Assembly (NCBI GenBank): GCA_949317995.1
Contig: OX439035.1
Coordinates: 80,849,959-80,913,958 of the forward strand
Direction: 5' to 3'
Length of the DNA: 64,000 bases
Origin: Acholoe squamosa
Taxonomy: Eukaryota > Annelida > Polychaeta > Phyllodocida > Polynoidae
Positions 48,701-59,598 of the stretch are shown one piece after another. Under the pieces are notes generated by a model that saw only the letters and a program-made list of their open reading frames with translations, was not told where the DNA came from and did not search any database. Within the stretch, counting starts at the first letter, position 1; each line of letters opens with the position of its first letter. Both the position numbers and the translations under genes were made by a program.

Positions 48701-51700
48701 TAAGTTTGCGATCACAGTGTACGGCAATCTTGTCCCACAATGGCCAATGAAGCATCGTTTGATCTTTGCTTGGTGATAATAGAAACAGCTTCTAAGTCAA
48801 CTGTCCAGTATACCTTTATTGCAAAGCCTTTGTTCACAATGTGTTTCATCAGGTCAAATATGTTTTAATTAAAGCGTTTTGGGGCACGTAATCTCTCGGG
48901 ATAAAATGCTTAGACAGTCAATATAAATAGAAAGGTCAAAGTCATTAGACTGAGATACACTTCGCGGGCTCAAAATATATTAAGGAGAATGATTTATTAT
49001 GTATATATATTTTTTTTTTTTGGGGGGGGGGGGGGTGCTCGGGTATCATCTATATTCCAGGGGTGTGAAATCTCCACAGAAATGAGAAAAATTCCTCGGA
49101 TCGAATGCTCACCAGGATCATGCAAGAGGGTCTTAGAATTTCTCTCAATTAATATAACTAATATTACAAATGGAGACTAGTAATCATGGTAAACTTCTCT
49201 GTACAACAGATGGTGGTATCGTGTATCCAATTGACTATCGGTATCACTTCTATATATGATATAATAATATCAATGCCAAGTCCTTTCTACTCTTGAGGGA
49301 ATCTAGAGGAAACCCTTTTCTGTATGAATTAACGGTATCTACAAAATATATGACTTGACTTTCCTGTTGATTCCACAGGAAGTAAAAGCTTGGCCAAAGG
49401 CGAGATGCCTTCAGGTAGATAGAAAGAATCTAACGGCTAGTGTATTGCAATGCATGTATACAGGGCTTGAACTTAAAGGAACCCAATAAAAAAAAAACAG
49501 GCTCATATGTGACTCAAAAATACTATGAAAAGGACAATTATATGTGTGCGCAAAGCACCGTAGTACTAAAGCTTTTAAAATGGATTCCTCTTGAAAGAAC
49601 GTTATGTGGTAGTCAATTTAGCCATTCTTATTCAAGAAGTTCGACCCCTGGTGAATGTAATAGCAGTTCTAGTCTTGTCAGTATTCATATAGAAGTTCTA
49701 GTCTTGTCAGTATTCATATTGTCAATACACATGTTGTCTTTCCACAATGCTTCTCAGAGTATGAACTGGCGAATAGGTTTAAGTTTTGAAGGGGGGAAAA
49801 CTACATGTACCTGTTAAACGCATTTGATAAGGCTATAAAAAGTTGTTGTAGTGGTCTTGAGTGCATCTCATGTTCTTTGAGTGCATATTCTCTATTTTCC
49901 CATAGTACCGGTAGATACGATGTTTATGACAACAAGAAGCAGAATTTATTACATGGGTATTATCCTTTTCAATTCTGTATGGTACCGGTAATCATTATCC
50001 TCGAAAATATAACCACACCGTCCACTGCTTGTAAAATAGAGGTAACAAGAAAAAAAGTGTCAAAGCAATTGAGTTCAAAGGTTGTTGTCTATTTTATTAT
50101 TATTTTGCTATTAGATGATGTATTGGATATTGCATGGTGCATGTGTTTTCTGTTGTCAATGTAGAATTATCTGTCTTCTTACTGTTGTTACAATACTTTG
50201 ACTTTTACAATACTCATGTCCCCATGTAGTTCCGATGTATGAAATGTTAAAAAAGTTAGAATAATGTGCTGATTTACCTCGAGTTACCAGTACGCCAATA
50301 TGTAGATCACTTTTAAGGGAGAAGAGTGAATTACAAGAACACATATGAATTAATCTCATCACATACTACCTGGTACTTTGTTTTGTACATGTATATGTAG
50401 GATGTTGGTAGGAGGAGATGGTTGTTTTGTATATGTAGGATGTTGGTGGGATGAGATGGTTGTATGGGGCACCCCTGCTCTCCCAGTTTTCACATATATG
50501 CACTATGTTACAGGGTCGTCAATTTAGCAGCCCAGCATCCACACCAGGTAGTAAGTCCAGTATTATCTCCTCACCGCACAGCACCCCCATCAAGCTCAAC
50601 ATCAGCCGTAACACATCACCGGTACTTGGTAATACACAACGGGTAAGACTATATACACTTGCTCAGATGAAAAAAAAAAGTGTTTTTAAAGAAAGGCAAA
50701 AGTGGAGGGGAAAATATATAATTTTTTATCAAGAAACGTTAAAACATGCTTTTTGCTATAGCATAGTAGAGTTCATGCTTCAAAGGTACATGCAACGTTT
50801 TATGGGCTGATCAAGTTATTGTGAGAGCAGCATTTGCCATATGGAGTGTTTGTTTTTGGATCCATATGCATGCAATTAAAGGTAGCTAAATTGAAATGGG
50901 TTTTGTTTTCCCATTTCTTTTAAAGATGCAGCAAACGCGACGCATCATCCGACAGAAGCATGACGTAATTAGCAGTATGCAGACTCCTCTGAAGCAACAA
51001 GTCCCAAAGCGTAACCCCGGAGTGTCGTTAGACAAGATTGTGACAGAGTATCTAAGGAAGCAACATGCTGTATGTAGGAACCCAGTCGTCACATGCCCCA
51101 TGTTCTCCTTACTCACGTGAGTATATTTCTTAAAAACCAAGTTTCATGCCTGGTACATATATTGGGTGCCTTCTTTAGAATGCATTAATTAAGGTTAATA
51201 AGCTTGTTTAATGTGTCCGTTAACGAAGATGGGTAGATTTTTTTTTCACTTGTTGTGCCATCAAAGATCTGTTCAGTCTTTACTGATTTACCTTTGGTAA
51301 TTGAATGTACCTTAAAATCTTGCTTATATGCCGCAGCTATTATAGACGATTTCAAAGACCTACTGCAGCTTTTAGGCTGGGTTTTGTAGAACAGTGCCAA
51401 AGTTGTGGCTGTGGCTTATACGTGAGGTTCTATAGTGTGTATGTAAATGTGATTAACCAGTATTTAAACTACCATATATAAAATACCTTGGCTCTCGACT
51501 GTAGAGTTGCATGATTGCCGTTAGTGTAAAATTATTTGCAGTAAATCCCTATTCTTTCTTTATTTCTTCTTATCCTATGTCTGCAAGGGTTAGTTTTATA
51601 TCTTATTTCTATATATATGGTTATTCAGCTATGGCATTTTGAAATTGAATATTATTCAACAACACATTCTACAGAAAGTAATCTTGTAGCCCTACCATTC

Positions 51701-54700
51701 TACCATGTTGATTCCATCTCGCTGGTTCTGTACACAGTTTTGTACACAAGTCACAGTAGTCTTTTACGAACAAATTTCCTTTCTGTTATCTCATTTTCCC
51801 CTAATGTCAGTGCACTTTTTGTCCATTATCACAGCGCCATAGGCGCTGGTATGACAGTTAAAGACAACTTTGCTTTTCTTTTTGCTTTAGACCACACCGT
51901 TGTCCAGACCCAATGAATCGTAACCGGGCCCCAACAAATTTCACCTCTCGTATATTTCAACGAATGGTAAGTATTTGCATCTCAAATATATAACTTTTGA
52001 AATACAAAAGTGGTTGATCCAAATAAGCACATTCTTATGCAGAGATGTGTATTCTTAATGGCTGTAGCTGATACATATAGTGAGACCACAGTAGGGGCCA
52101 GAACAAACGAAAGAAGTTTTAACATAAAATAGATAAATAACATTTTCCATAATGTGAGGGGATGTAGTACTAGCGTTTGTGGTTTTCGCCACTTGGCACT
52201 GACCTGTTTACTGTGAATATACCATTTACAGTAACACATAAGGAGTTAAACTATGATAATGCAATTCCTGGCCCAATTCCTTTGCTGTAGACTTAATCTA
52301 TTCTTACCATTGTCTTCAAACTTTACTTTCAGTACACACCTCGGTACGGTGGTCCTGACGGCCTGAAATTAGATAGGAAATACATCTACAACAAGTAAGT
52401 AAAATCATCAACCTCCTTTTTCTCCACACAATTGCAGTTCTGTGTTATAATGTATTTATTCATTGACAGTTTGTTCTTTGCTTGTAGAGCTATACATGAA
52501 ACCTGAGATGTGTTTGCAATTACAGATTCCGACCAATCCGCTCATACCGTGACACAGAAGAAGAAGGATGCTTCTCCTGCTGTGCTTTTTCGGTAAGTAG
52601 ATCACAATTTTGCAAGTTGTTACATGTATGTGTACACTTTTATATCTTTAGATTTATAGGTAAGACGCTTTACTTACTTGGGTTTAATAGTCTCCATTAT
52701 AAATTTGTCAAGTTTTGTTCCTTATACAGGCGTGTGAGCAGTACCTCTTGCTAGGGACCTATTCTGGTGAATTATCGTTCTACAACATCCAAACAGCAGA
52801 GGTAAGTCTTAAGCAATAGTTATCATTTGTTTTGTGTGTATTGCTTAGAACAATTATGAATCTACCGGTAGCCTATGCTTGTGTACACTTGGGCTTTCCT
52901 AGCTCACTTAAAAGGGTAATGTCTCCTCTTTCCTATCCCCGCGGATGTTTGTGATGCACATATGTACGGGCACTGACACATTCCTCTGTGAAATTGTGTA
53001 ATGTAGTTGTCACCATGAATATGACCTCATCTGTCTAAATGGCGTTAAACATCCATTACTCACTCGCTTGTGTATACTAACATTTTCTTTCTTTTTGTTT
53101 TAAATTGCAGGAGACAAAAAGTTACTCATGCCACAACTCTCCGTTAACACACTGTCAACCATCAAAGGTAAGTGTGTTTTCCATCACTGACAAAACCAAA
53201 GCTTATACAGGTGGGAAACACCGGAGTTAACAGAATAAATGTCGATGCTTTTCACTATTTCTATTTGGGAAAATAAATTATATTTGCTTTAGCTCGAACA
53301 TGTGCCTGTATTCTGAATAACGCGTAGCAGCATCTCACCTTTCAGGGCAGTATCATTCTGTCATTGATTTCTTTTTTTTTTCAGGATGGAAGCTTGGTAT
53401 TAACCTCATCTTCATGGGGAAGGCCATTGTCAGCCATGTGGAGTGTTGGAGAGAGAGTTGAAGTAAAGTAAGTTGGTGTTGAGACCTTTCTTGAACTACA
53501 ATTGAGCCAATTAGGGTGTGCCTGTTCTATTTATATATATATCTATATATCTCTCATCTCACGTAACCAAGCCACCTTCAACACGATGGCCATTTCCCGG
53601 CCATATTTTGAGGATTTGCCTGGAAAAAAGTCAAGATAAAAGGAAAAAATATACCTTTTGATATCAAACTCACTGGTTCTAATTGGACTATTTAAAAAAT
53701 TCTTTCGCTGTTGAAACAAAAAGTCCTTTAAAAATGTTCCTCTTTCTGCCCAAATTGGGCCCAAAATAACCCCTTACAACAGGCCCAAGTGGGTCCACTC
53801 CTATGGTCCAAAAAGAAAACGCCCTTTCCTGCTCGTTTGGACATGGTTTTCACATATCCACAAGTGCCCCCCCCCCACGGGGGCATGGTCCTGAGCTACC
53901 CCCTCCCGTACTGCTTGGTCATGGCTCATCAGTCCTAGGTACCTCCCTTATACAATGCCATAACGATAATAGCCCCACAGGTGCGTCTGGGCCGTCTGCA
54001 CAGCTAGGTCACGGCCTAGTTGCTAGTACCTATTCTTAACCCTTTAAAGGCTGCTAATGCTTTCGGGCCCTTGAAGGAATACAGACACAGATATAATGAA
54101 TGACATGGTTATATCTATTAACAGGCACAACTTTGACTATGACAACTACGTAGAATTTAGCAAATGGAGCCAAGACAGAATCATAGGAACAAAGGATGAA
54201 AAGGCCCACGTAAGTAACTACAAAAGTAAAATTGAAACATTTGTTTTAGAAATCACCAAATGAATGGAATACAATTGGAAAAAACCCGCCTCCATGGTAC
54301 TTAACGTATTCGTAAGATGTTCTCAATTAAAAAAGAGCACCCACATTTTATCATGAACTTAATAAATTTGCATTATAATTACTGCACTTTTGTCCAATTC
54401 ATGAACTTTTTTATTGCTAGGTTTATGATGTGGCAACAGGCCGGCTCATCCTCACATTGTACGACCCAGACAAGGCCAACAACTACTCACGTAACCAAGC
54501 CACCTTCAACACGATGGACGAACTGGTGCTAAACGATGGCGTCTTGTGGGACGTCAACAGTGGAAAGGCGCTGCACAAGTTTGACAAGTTCAACCCAAAC
54601 ATCAGTGGTGTCTTCCACCCCATGGACCAAGAAATCATTATTAACTCTGAAGTCGTATCCTTGAACTAATGCTTTGTAGCAGTGTGTAGTTTTATCCCTG

Positions 54701-57700
54701 ACCTTGTTTGTGTGAGCTTTATTCTTATTCGCACTGAAGGGGGTGAGGTATAGACAAGTACCGTAGTACTGTGCCTAGAAGAAGCCATGTGTATTAATGA
54801 ATCAGACCACAGGTTTACCTTATAGGATTGGCCTGAGTTTGGCCTGTACCTTATATGTGATGTCATACCCGGCGGCATGTTTAAGTGCAGGGATTTGAAT
54901 AAGTACCGGTCCAAGGCGTATGGGGGTCATGAAATTTAACATAACCACTAAAACAAATCTTGAAGGCGTATGGTCTGAGTTGGAAGTGCACCTTATACAC
55001 AAGCTGTGCCATATACGGTACTCGGGGTACGGGTACTACGGTAATGTATATGGTATTTGGATTGTGTATATAGGCAGTACAGGGATGTAAGTTTTCAGAA
55101 TTTTGTCTGATTTCAGAATTTTTGAACCAGATTTTTCTAGTAGATTTAACCAAATTACCAAAGTTTTGATAATGTTTTACACTAAATGCAGGATTTCTAA
55201 ATGTGTCTTTAGAATTTTTCAAGCAGTCTGACGTACATCCCTGGCAGTAATATGAATCAACAAGGCTAAAGATGTACCGTAGTAGGTCTGCATCTTCAAC
55301 ATTGTCAAACATTAAAACTAAAAACCTTCTTTATACATGTATTCCTTTCTCGCTATGAATAGTTTACACACCTTAACTGACAAACAGTGGGACATGAGAA
55401 CCTTCAGACTACTTCACACCGTACCTGCCTTAGATCAGTGCCAAATACGATTCAACCACAGTGGAGACATCATCTATGGTGAATATTTTATCCCAATCAT
55501 GCCTAGAATTAAATCTGTCAACTCCTTTCTAGCATGCTTTTTGTGTATTTTTAACAAAGGCTGCGTTCATGGTTACCCAGTACATGATCTCCCAATTCTA
55601 AATTCAACCCTTTCATCCTTAGATTTCCGTTACTCTAACCGATTTGCATGCAAATCCTACTTGAAGGGGCACTCTAGCCATATGATTAATATGAATTTGT
55701 TCGATATAAACGTGACAAAAATATAAGATGTTCAATGTACGTACTACAATAACAATCTAACCGTGAACCCCAAACCATGAGTATTTTCATCCTGGAGCCT
55801 CTCTTCTTGTGATCCCCAGCTATCCACCAAGACGATGATGATAACCTTGATGACGACCAGATGAAGAGTCCTTTCGGATCTTCATTCAGAACGTTTGATT
55901 CAACAGACTACAGCAACATAGGTAAATGTGAAATTGAATTTGATAAGAAATAAGGGTCATATAGCTCTGTATGTATACCGATTGTAATGTAGGGACTCAC
56001 AGTTTTGTCGCCTTAGCATTAAAGGGGGACTAGCATGGCTAATTTCAATATGGGTACCTACCAATAGAACGTGCACCAGGGGCGGATCCAGAAGGGGTGG
56101 TCTAGGGGGGGGGCACAGCCAAGATAATTTGCTCTAGGGGGGGGGGCAAAAGCGGGTTTTCGGGCTATATTTTCTATAGTTAAAGAGTCAAAGCCTGGCC
56201 CAAGTTCAGGGGGTCTAAGGGGGGCACGTGCCCCCTAGCCCCCCCCCCCTGGATCCGCCCCTGTGCACAAATCCGCGGGACCCAGCGAAATTTTTGCGAC
56301 GATCTGATTGGTCAATCGGTGGTCACGTGACTTTTTATTGCGGGCGTGCATTTGCCATGCTAGCCCAACTTTAATTTAAAATGTTGCCTTAGCATTAATT
56401 TAAAAATTTACACCTTGATCAGAATGAGAGCTTCTTTTGTGAATATCACATAAAATATAACTGTTAATATGATGACAGCTATATCGAGAAAAAAAACACC
56501 CAATGTACCTACTCTAATACTCTGTGTTTAAATGGAAACAGTACCCTACATTCATGACATAGTATTTTGATAGCCTTTGTATCAAAAAAAATGAATATGG
56601 CATAGTTATCAAAATATGTATCACTGTAGAGCAGAGCAGCAGGTTTATGTCATGTATCTGATGACGTCACGATTGGCCTGTGGCTTAAACACGAGGATGA
56701 AGCCCAATGAACCTTATATAAACAGCCAAAGTCAGGAATGCGCCCAAGAGGCGAGGATATTCTACGTTATTCCTTATATTGGTATGCAGGGTATTAGGGG
56801 ACATAAGATTAATACCGGTAGCAAACTGGAACATATCAATCCCCAGCTTCACCCAATACCAACTTAGCGGGATTATCAGCCAAATCACTGCAGAACTCTC
56901 GGTTGCAGATAGTGCCCATCTGATAACTGTTATCCAGCTGGTAACCAGCTTCAGCAATGTCCGCAGTCATTAGACAATCCGCTACCTTGATATATTTAAG
57001 GGCACATCTTAAACGTTGGGTGCGCCTTATATGCAGGGTATAATGGTAAAATAGATAAATCAATGTAATTCTTTTTTTTCTTTTCAGGCACATTTGATGT
57101 GAAGAAAAACATCTTTGACCTGTGTACAGATTCCTCAGATTGCTACCTTGCTGTGATTGAGGTGAGACCCAACATTATAATTGTTCAAATATTGGCCAAA
57201 ATCGCTTACTGTATCCACCTATTTGGAGCAGTTGCACTTACTCAGATCTGCAGTTACGCTCTAAAGTACAGAAACGCATGAACACTTACTCAGATCTGCA
57301 GTTACGCTCTAAAGTACAGAAACGCATGAACACTTACTCAGATCTGCAGTTACGCTCTAAAGTACAGAAATGCATGAACACTTACTCAGATTTGCAGTTA
57401 CGCTCTAGAGTACAGAAACGCATGAACACTTACTCAGATCTGCAGTTACGCTCTAAAGTACAGAAACGCATGAACACTTACTCAGATCTGCAGTTACGCT
57501 CTAAAGTACAGAAACGCATGAACAATTGAAATTTGATACTTGAATACATTGTCCACCCTGTGTTGCCTGTTCTAAGAGAGGTAGTTTCGGTATCATGTAC
57601 TGTATATTGACTTTGACACTGGCTGTGCTCTTGGCATCTACGCGATATACTTACAGATTTGTAAAAGACTTTCCTATGAATTTCGATTTACTATACTAAT

Positions 57701-59061
57701 CTTGCACAGAACTAGCCCAGAAAAAAACTTTCCGTTTGAAAATGAATTTTGACGAAGGAGGTCATAGAGTCAAGGCTCTAGTTTTAATTCAATCAGATTT
57801 AGATCGGAGGAAAAGACGAGGCATGAGATCTTAGTTTCATGTGTATTTCATTTAGACATGAATAAGAGCCTTCCTTTAATTCACTGCGTTTGAATGATTC
57901 AGAACCAGAAGTCACCAGAAACAATGACAGATGAGAGTATATGTCGCCTGTATGAGGTAGGTCGGTGTAGGCAGGATGACGAAGACGTTGGCGAAGAAGA
58001 CGATGAGGAAGAGGAAGAAGAGGAGGAGGATGCAGATGGAGACGATGATGATGACGATGACGACGACGATGAAGATGACGATGATGACAATGATGATGAC
58101 GACAGTGGTGGGGAGGATGGCGGTGACAGACAGGATGGTAAGTATTTGATTTGTATTTATTTTTTATTTATTTATTTATTTTTGAGATACTGGAGGTGGG
58201 CAGTTGGAAACGATGCCATTTGAATCAGTGTTGAGGCACGGATGGGCTTTACCTTTTGGCCCATTTAGTATTTGATTTGTAAATCAGCCAAGCTAGCCGG
58301 TGAATGATGCGTGGCATGGCGTATATGTAAGGATTACTCCAGGTAAGCCTTACTCAAGTAGAATATTCCTCATCTCAGAGTGTGCCTAGGTGAGGAAAAT
58401 TTACATTGAATTGGTACAAAACAGCTGAAATCAAGCCCAAGATGCTACCAATGGCATTTGGTTGAATTCATGGCGTGTCCTAAAGTTTACGCAAGGGGAG
58501 ACCCTATACGGAATGATTTGATGTACAAAGTCTGGCAGTATATAGCTTCGCAGGAAACCTCTGAATGTAGTTACTGTACTAATTGTGCTGATATTCCCAC
58601 GGGTGTAAGAAGGGAACTTTCCCTTTTGCCGCAAAGGAAGAAATAAATTTGGGTACTCAAGCATACCATATTCACTTTCAGTGGAGTGCAGTATATGTTG
58701 AACAATTACAGAGTAAGGTTACGTTTACATCTTATGTGGGTATGTTGAAATAAGTTTATGTTTACACTTACTTACTTGCGTTCATATAAACAAATAAATT
58801 TGTAGAGGGGGATAGCTCAATCCTTTAGCTCTAGGCCTAGATACAGATTTGATTTCAATAGATAACGCTATCCTGTAACAGATGTATTCTTATTGGAACC
58901 CTGCTTTTCTTTTAGGTGATGATAGCGATGATAACAACAGTTCAGACTCAGATTCTGATAACGAAGATGAGGTCATAGAGATTTTAGGGTCAAGTGAAGT
59001 AGAGGATGATGACGATGAAGATATGGACGATGTCTACTTCCAACTGTCTGCAGATATGTAA
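30755..59061 (+). CDS. DCAF1: DDB1- and CUL4-associated factor 1 (DCAF1/VprBP), complete, 35 coding exons, 1487 residues
   Basis: DCAF1 is a substrate receptor of nuclear CUL4-DDB1 ubiquitin ligases and also scaffolds EDVP. Exon ends (kb-ordered): 30755-30840, 36561-36637, 36970-37043, 37637-37753, 37978-38115, 38349-38811, 39483-39619, 39870-39971, 43285-43443, 43762-43941, 44191-44400, 44560-44729, 44929-45048, 45298-45400, 45590-45715, 45854-45925, 47028-47109, 47750-47889, 48154-48235, 48477-48598, 50514-50642, 50926-51116, 51891-51966, 52333-52394, 52526-52592, 52730-52801, 53111-53167, 53385-53467, 54125-54209, 54421-54654, 55388-55478, 55820-55921, 57088-57161, 57903-58137, 58916-59061. 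All are GT-AG, and the sum 4464 nt divides by three. Human DCAF1 is about 1507 residues. The N-terminal armadillo-like part carries [19 protein letters not shown] and [16 protein letters not shown]. LisH spans residues 865-894, the beta-propeller lies in exons 23-33, and an Asp/Glu run starts near 1386. WDxR sites: WDVN at 1237-1240 (Arg replaced) and WDMR at 1273-1276. Confidence 0.97.
31077..33099. mobile_element. Two-kilobase terminal-inverted-repeat element in DCAF1 intron 1
   Basis: GTAGGGATGGGC at 31077 is mirrored by GCCCATCCCTAC at 33088-33099, and AGGAG stands next to both ends, possibly a 5-bp target duplication. An inner inverted pair, CTGTCACTATAGTAAAT near 31120 and ATTTACTATAGTGACAG near 32267, supports an older foldback structure. 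The interior is AT-rich without a transposase-like frame. The element is embedded in a GGAGTGGTCATT-type MITE remnant. Confidence 0.55.
33562..33930. mobile_element. CCGTAATCTCCCGCG family element, copy 2 (truncated)
   Basis: Close match to the first third of the element at 16634-17307 through CCGTAATCTCCCGCG, CAGATCGTTCATGGGTCTTG, CATGTATTTTCTTTAACC and CTCACTGAGAGCTTT. After that it differs. Here AGAGAATCCATGCAGCA is answered by TGCTGCATGGATTCTCT about 28 nt later, another small hairpin, instead of the 44-nt stem of copy 1. It lies in DCAF1 intron 1. Confidence 0.75.
34224..34365. mobile_element. Foldback MITE, family with CAAAGG ends, copy 2
   Basis: The halves are inverted (AGGTTGTCTGCCG with CGGCAGACAACCT, CTCGTTGGAGGA with TCCTCCAACTCG). 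The outer parts match the copy at 29231-29390, while the inner arms have diverged together. This suggests either selection for pairing or origin from a different foldback subfamily. Confidence 0.75.
34421..34674. mobile_element. MITE with GGCCACCCTTAA ends and TAG duplication
   Basis: GGCCACCCTTAA at the left and TTAAGGGTGGCC at the right are exact inverses. A further inner pair, GTTCGTTTCCTGTCCAGAGG with CCTCTGGACAGGAAACGAAC, is also exact. TAG occurs at 34418-34420 and 34675-34677. Non-coding, T-run in the middle. Confidence 0.85.
34746..34831. repeat. Left copy of an 86-bp inverted duplication
   Basis: This is the exact or near-exact reverse complement of 35348-35433 and includes the GTGAGTGAGTGAG repeat head together with unique flank (CTGGGTTACGATCGG). 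Since non-repeat flank is included, the pair was made by an inverted duplication of a locus already carrying the repeat rather than by two insertions. Confidence 0.8.
34832..35716. repeat. Cluster of nested G-rich MITE remnants in DCAF1 intron 1
   Basis: Pieces of the GGAGTGGTCATT family occur here, including TTGATAAATAATAACCACACCCT near 35037, GGGATTGGTCATTATTCATCAA near 35180 and TAATAAGTAATGACCACTCCC near 35692. They are separated by G and C runs and by the right copy of the 86-bp inverted duplication (35348-35433). No gene is supported. Confidence 0.6.
39031..39150. repeat. Tandem duplication, 60-bp period, two copies
   Basis: ACCATAATATGCAACTGTAG and the following 34 bp recur exactly 60 bp later. 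Each unit contains the small dyad CTACACTGAGTGTAG. It lies in DCAF1 intron 6, next to a MITE. Confidence 0.9.
39163..39461. mobile_element. MITE with GGCCACACCAAAA ends and TAA duplication, copy 1
   Basis: GCCACACCAAAAGAATAAG at the left and TATTTTTGGTGTGGCC at the right are inverted. TAA flanks both sides (39160-39162 and 39462-39464). It lies just upstream of DCAF1 exon 7; its right end is only about 20 bp from the acceptor, so it contributes to the polypyrimidine/branch region. A related composite is at 59599-60307. Confidence 0.85.
40921..41690. repeat. 22-bp satellite in DCAF1 intron 8, main block
   Basis: There are about 35 imperfect copies of a unit of roughly 22 bp, readable as GCATCATGAATACCTTAGCA, with frequent AACAC/AATGC changes. 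The first copies begin with ATTAGGAATGTAT forms. Only a few bases change per copy. Confidence 0.9.
41833..42970. repeat. 22-bp satellite, interrupted and degenerate blocks
   Basis: Further satellite copies lie at 41833-41945 and 42520-42660. They are followed by a drifted block to about 42970 with words like GAACACATGAATAGATTGC. Between them (about 41950-42515) is an unrelated insert with higher GC that contains ATTCGTAAAAGGCGAC and CAAACCAAACCAAAACC. It is probably a transposable-element insertion into the array. Confidence 0.75.
49379..49414 (+). CDS. Possible optional 12-residue exon of DCAF1
   Basis: GATTCCACAG|GAAG opens and CTTCAG|GTAGAT closes a 36-nt phase-0 exon ([12 protein letters not shown]) inside the 1.9-kb intron between coding exons 20 and 21. 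Inclusion keeps the frame. The region corresponds to the poorly conserved Ser/Thr/Pro-rich linker after the LisH motif, where isoforms are tolerable. It is not included in the 1487-residue model. Confidence 0.25.
52893..53076. repeat. Dispersed GTGAGTGAGTGAG repeat, copy 3 (inverted)
   Basis: This is the reverse complement of the 3893 unit: GGGCTTTCCTAGCTCACTTA, CACTGACACATTCCTCTGTG and AATGGCGTTAAACATCCATT. It fills most of the DCAF1 intron before the 53111 exon. Confidence 0.75.
53558..53589 (+). repeat. 32-bp copy of DCAF1 exon sequence inside an intron
   Basis: These 32 bases are identical to 54486-54517 in the exon at 54421-54654, where they encode [10 protein letters not shown]. Neither flank is shared. 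The copy lies in the same orientation, in the intron two exons upstream. Confidence 0.9.
56077..56263. mobile_element. MITE with CAGGGGCGGATCC termini and TGCAC duplication
   Basis: CAGGGGCGGATCCAG and CTGGATCCGCCCCTG are exact inverted ends, with TGCAC directly outside both (56072-56076 and 56264-56268). The left half is G-rich and the right half C-rich. It lies in a DCAF1 intron and is related to 13075-13232. Confidence 0.88.
56820..57010. repeat. Dispersed repeat with GATAACTGTTATC core, copy 3
   Basis: Same orientation as 5222-5412, with GCCCATCTGATAACTGTTATC, GGTAACCAGCTTCAGCAA and AGACAATCCGCTACC. It is followed by TGCGCCTTATATGCAGGG, which links it to the CGCGTATAAGGCGC family. Confidence 0.65.
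57235..57522. repeat. 48-bp minisatellite, six copies, in a DCAF1 intron
   Basis: Six nearly identical 48-bp units (CACTTACTCAGATCTGCAGT at each start) begin at 57235 and end at 57522. As 48 is divisible by three they stay open and spell a 16-residue unit, [16 protein letters not shown]. The donor of the preceding exon (57161) and the acceptor of the next (57903) are both strong, so the array is intronic. Confidence 0.95.
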
Positions 59062-59598
59062 ATACAAAATGTGATGACTGAGCATAAAAGCACTGTCAAG
59101 TGGTCAAGGGTACTTGTTGATAAGGGACTGTTAGTGGGGTTTTGAAATTGAATTAAAAAGCCCTTTCCGATTATAATCCTTGAATTTTTATCAATTGTAG
59201 GTAACATGGTCCTGGTATTTTACTTCCTATTGTATGAAGAGAGTCAGGTGTGTTGTGACCTGTCAATCTTAACTTCCACAGTGGTTTGAATGTTGACATG
59301 TGTTATTAGATATTGAATGTGAAAGGTGTAGTGATACTCAGAACCAAAATTTTAATTTTAATGCGTCACTTGCATATCAGAAGAAATAAGGCTATTCAAG
59401 CCAAGGGAGTCCATTGAATTGAATCAACCCAGTACCAGATATAATTATATCGTATGAATCGTCTCCCTCCTTGTGTATGATATGCCTGTATAGATAAACT
59501 TTCACCATGACCAGTCCACATAAAATATACAATATTTCTTCACTGGTATAAATTGGAAGTAGTTCTGAAATAACTTTTTACTGACTACAGCATATTAA
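59062..59598 (+). other. DCAF1 3' untranslated region (probable)
   Basis: Unique AT-rich sequence follows the TAA stop. I see no perfect AATAAA in the first few hundred bases; weak variants such as AATTAAAA near 59150 occur. The true polyadenylation site is not determined. Confidence 0.4.

Noticed and set aside
57278-57529. 83-codon frame made of [16 protein letters not shown] units as a DCAF1 exon
   Set aside because: The flanking DCAF1 exons join in phase without it, match conserved DCAF1 sequence on both sides, and the array lacks suitable splice sites.
57899-58090. Minus-strand poly-Ser frame
   Set aside because: It is the antisense of the acidic tail exon of DCAF1 (GAT/GAC/GAG repeats).
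58800-58870. tRNA-like stretch GGGGGATAGCTCAATCC
   Set aside because: The A-box-like part is present, but the B-box position reads poorly and no cloverleaf can be drawn.
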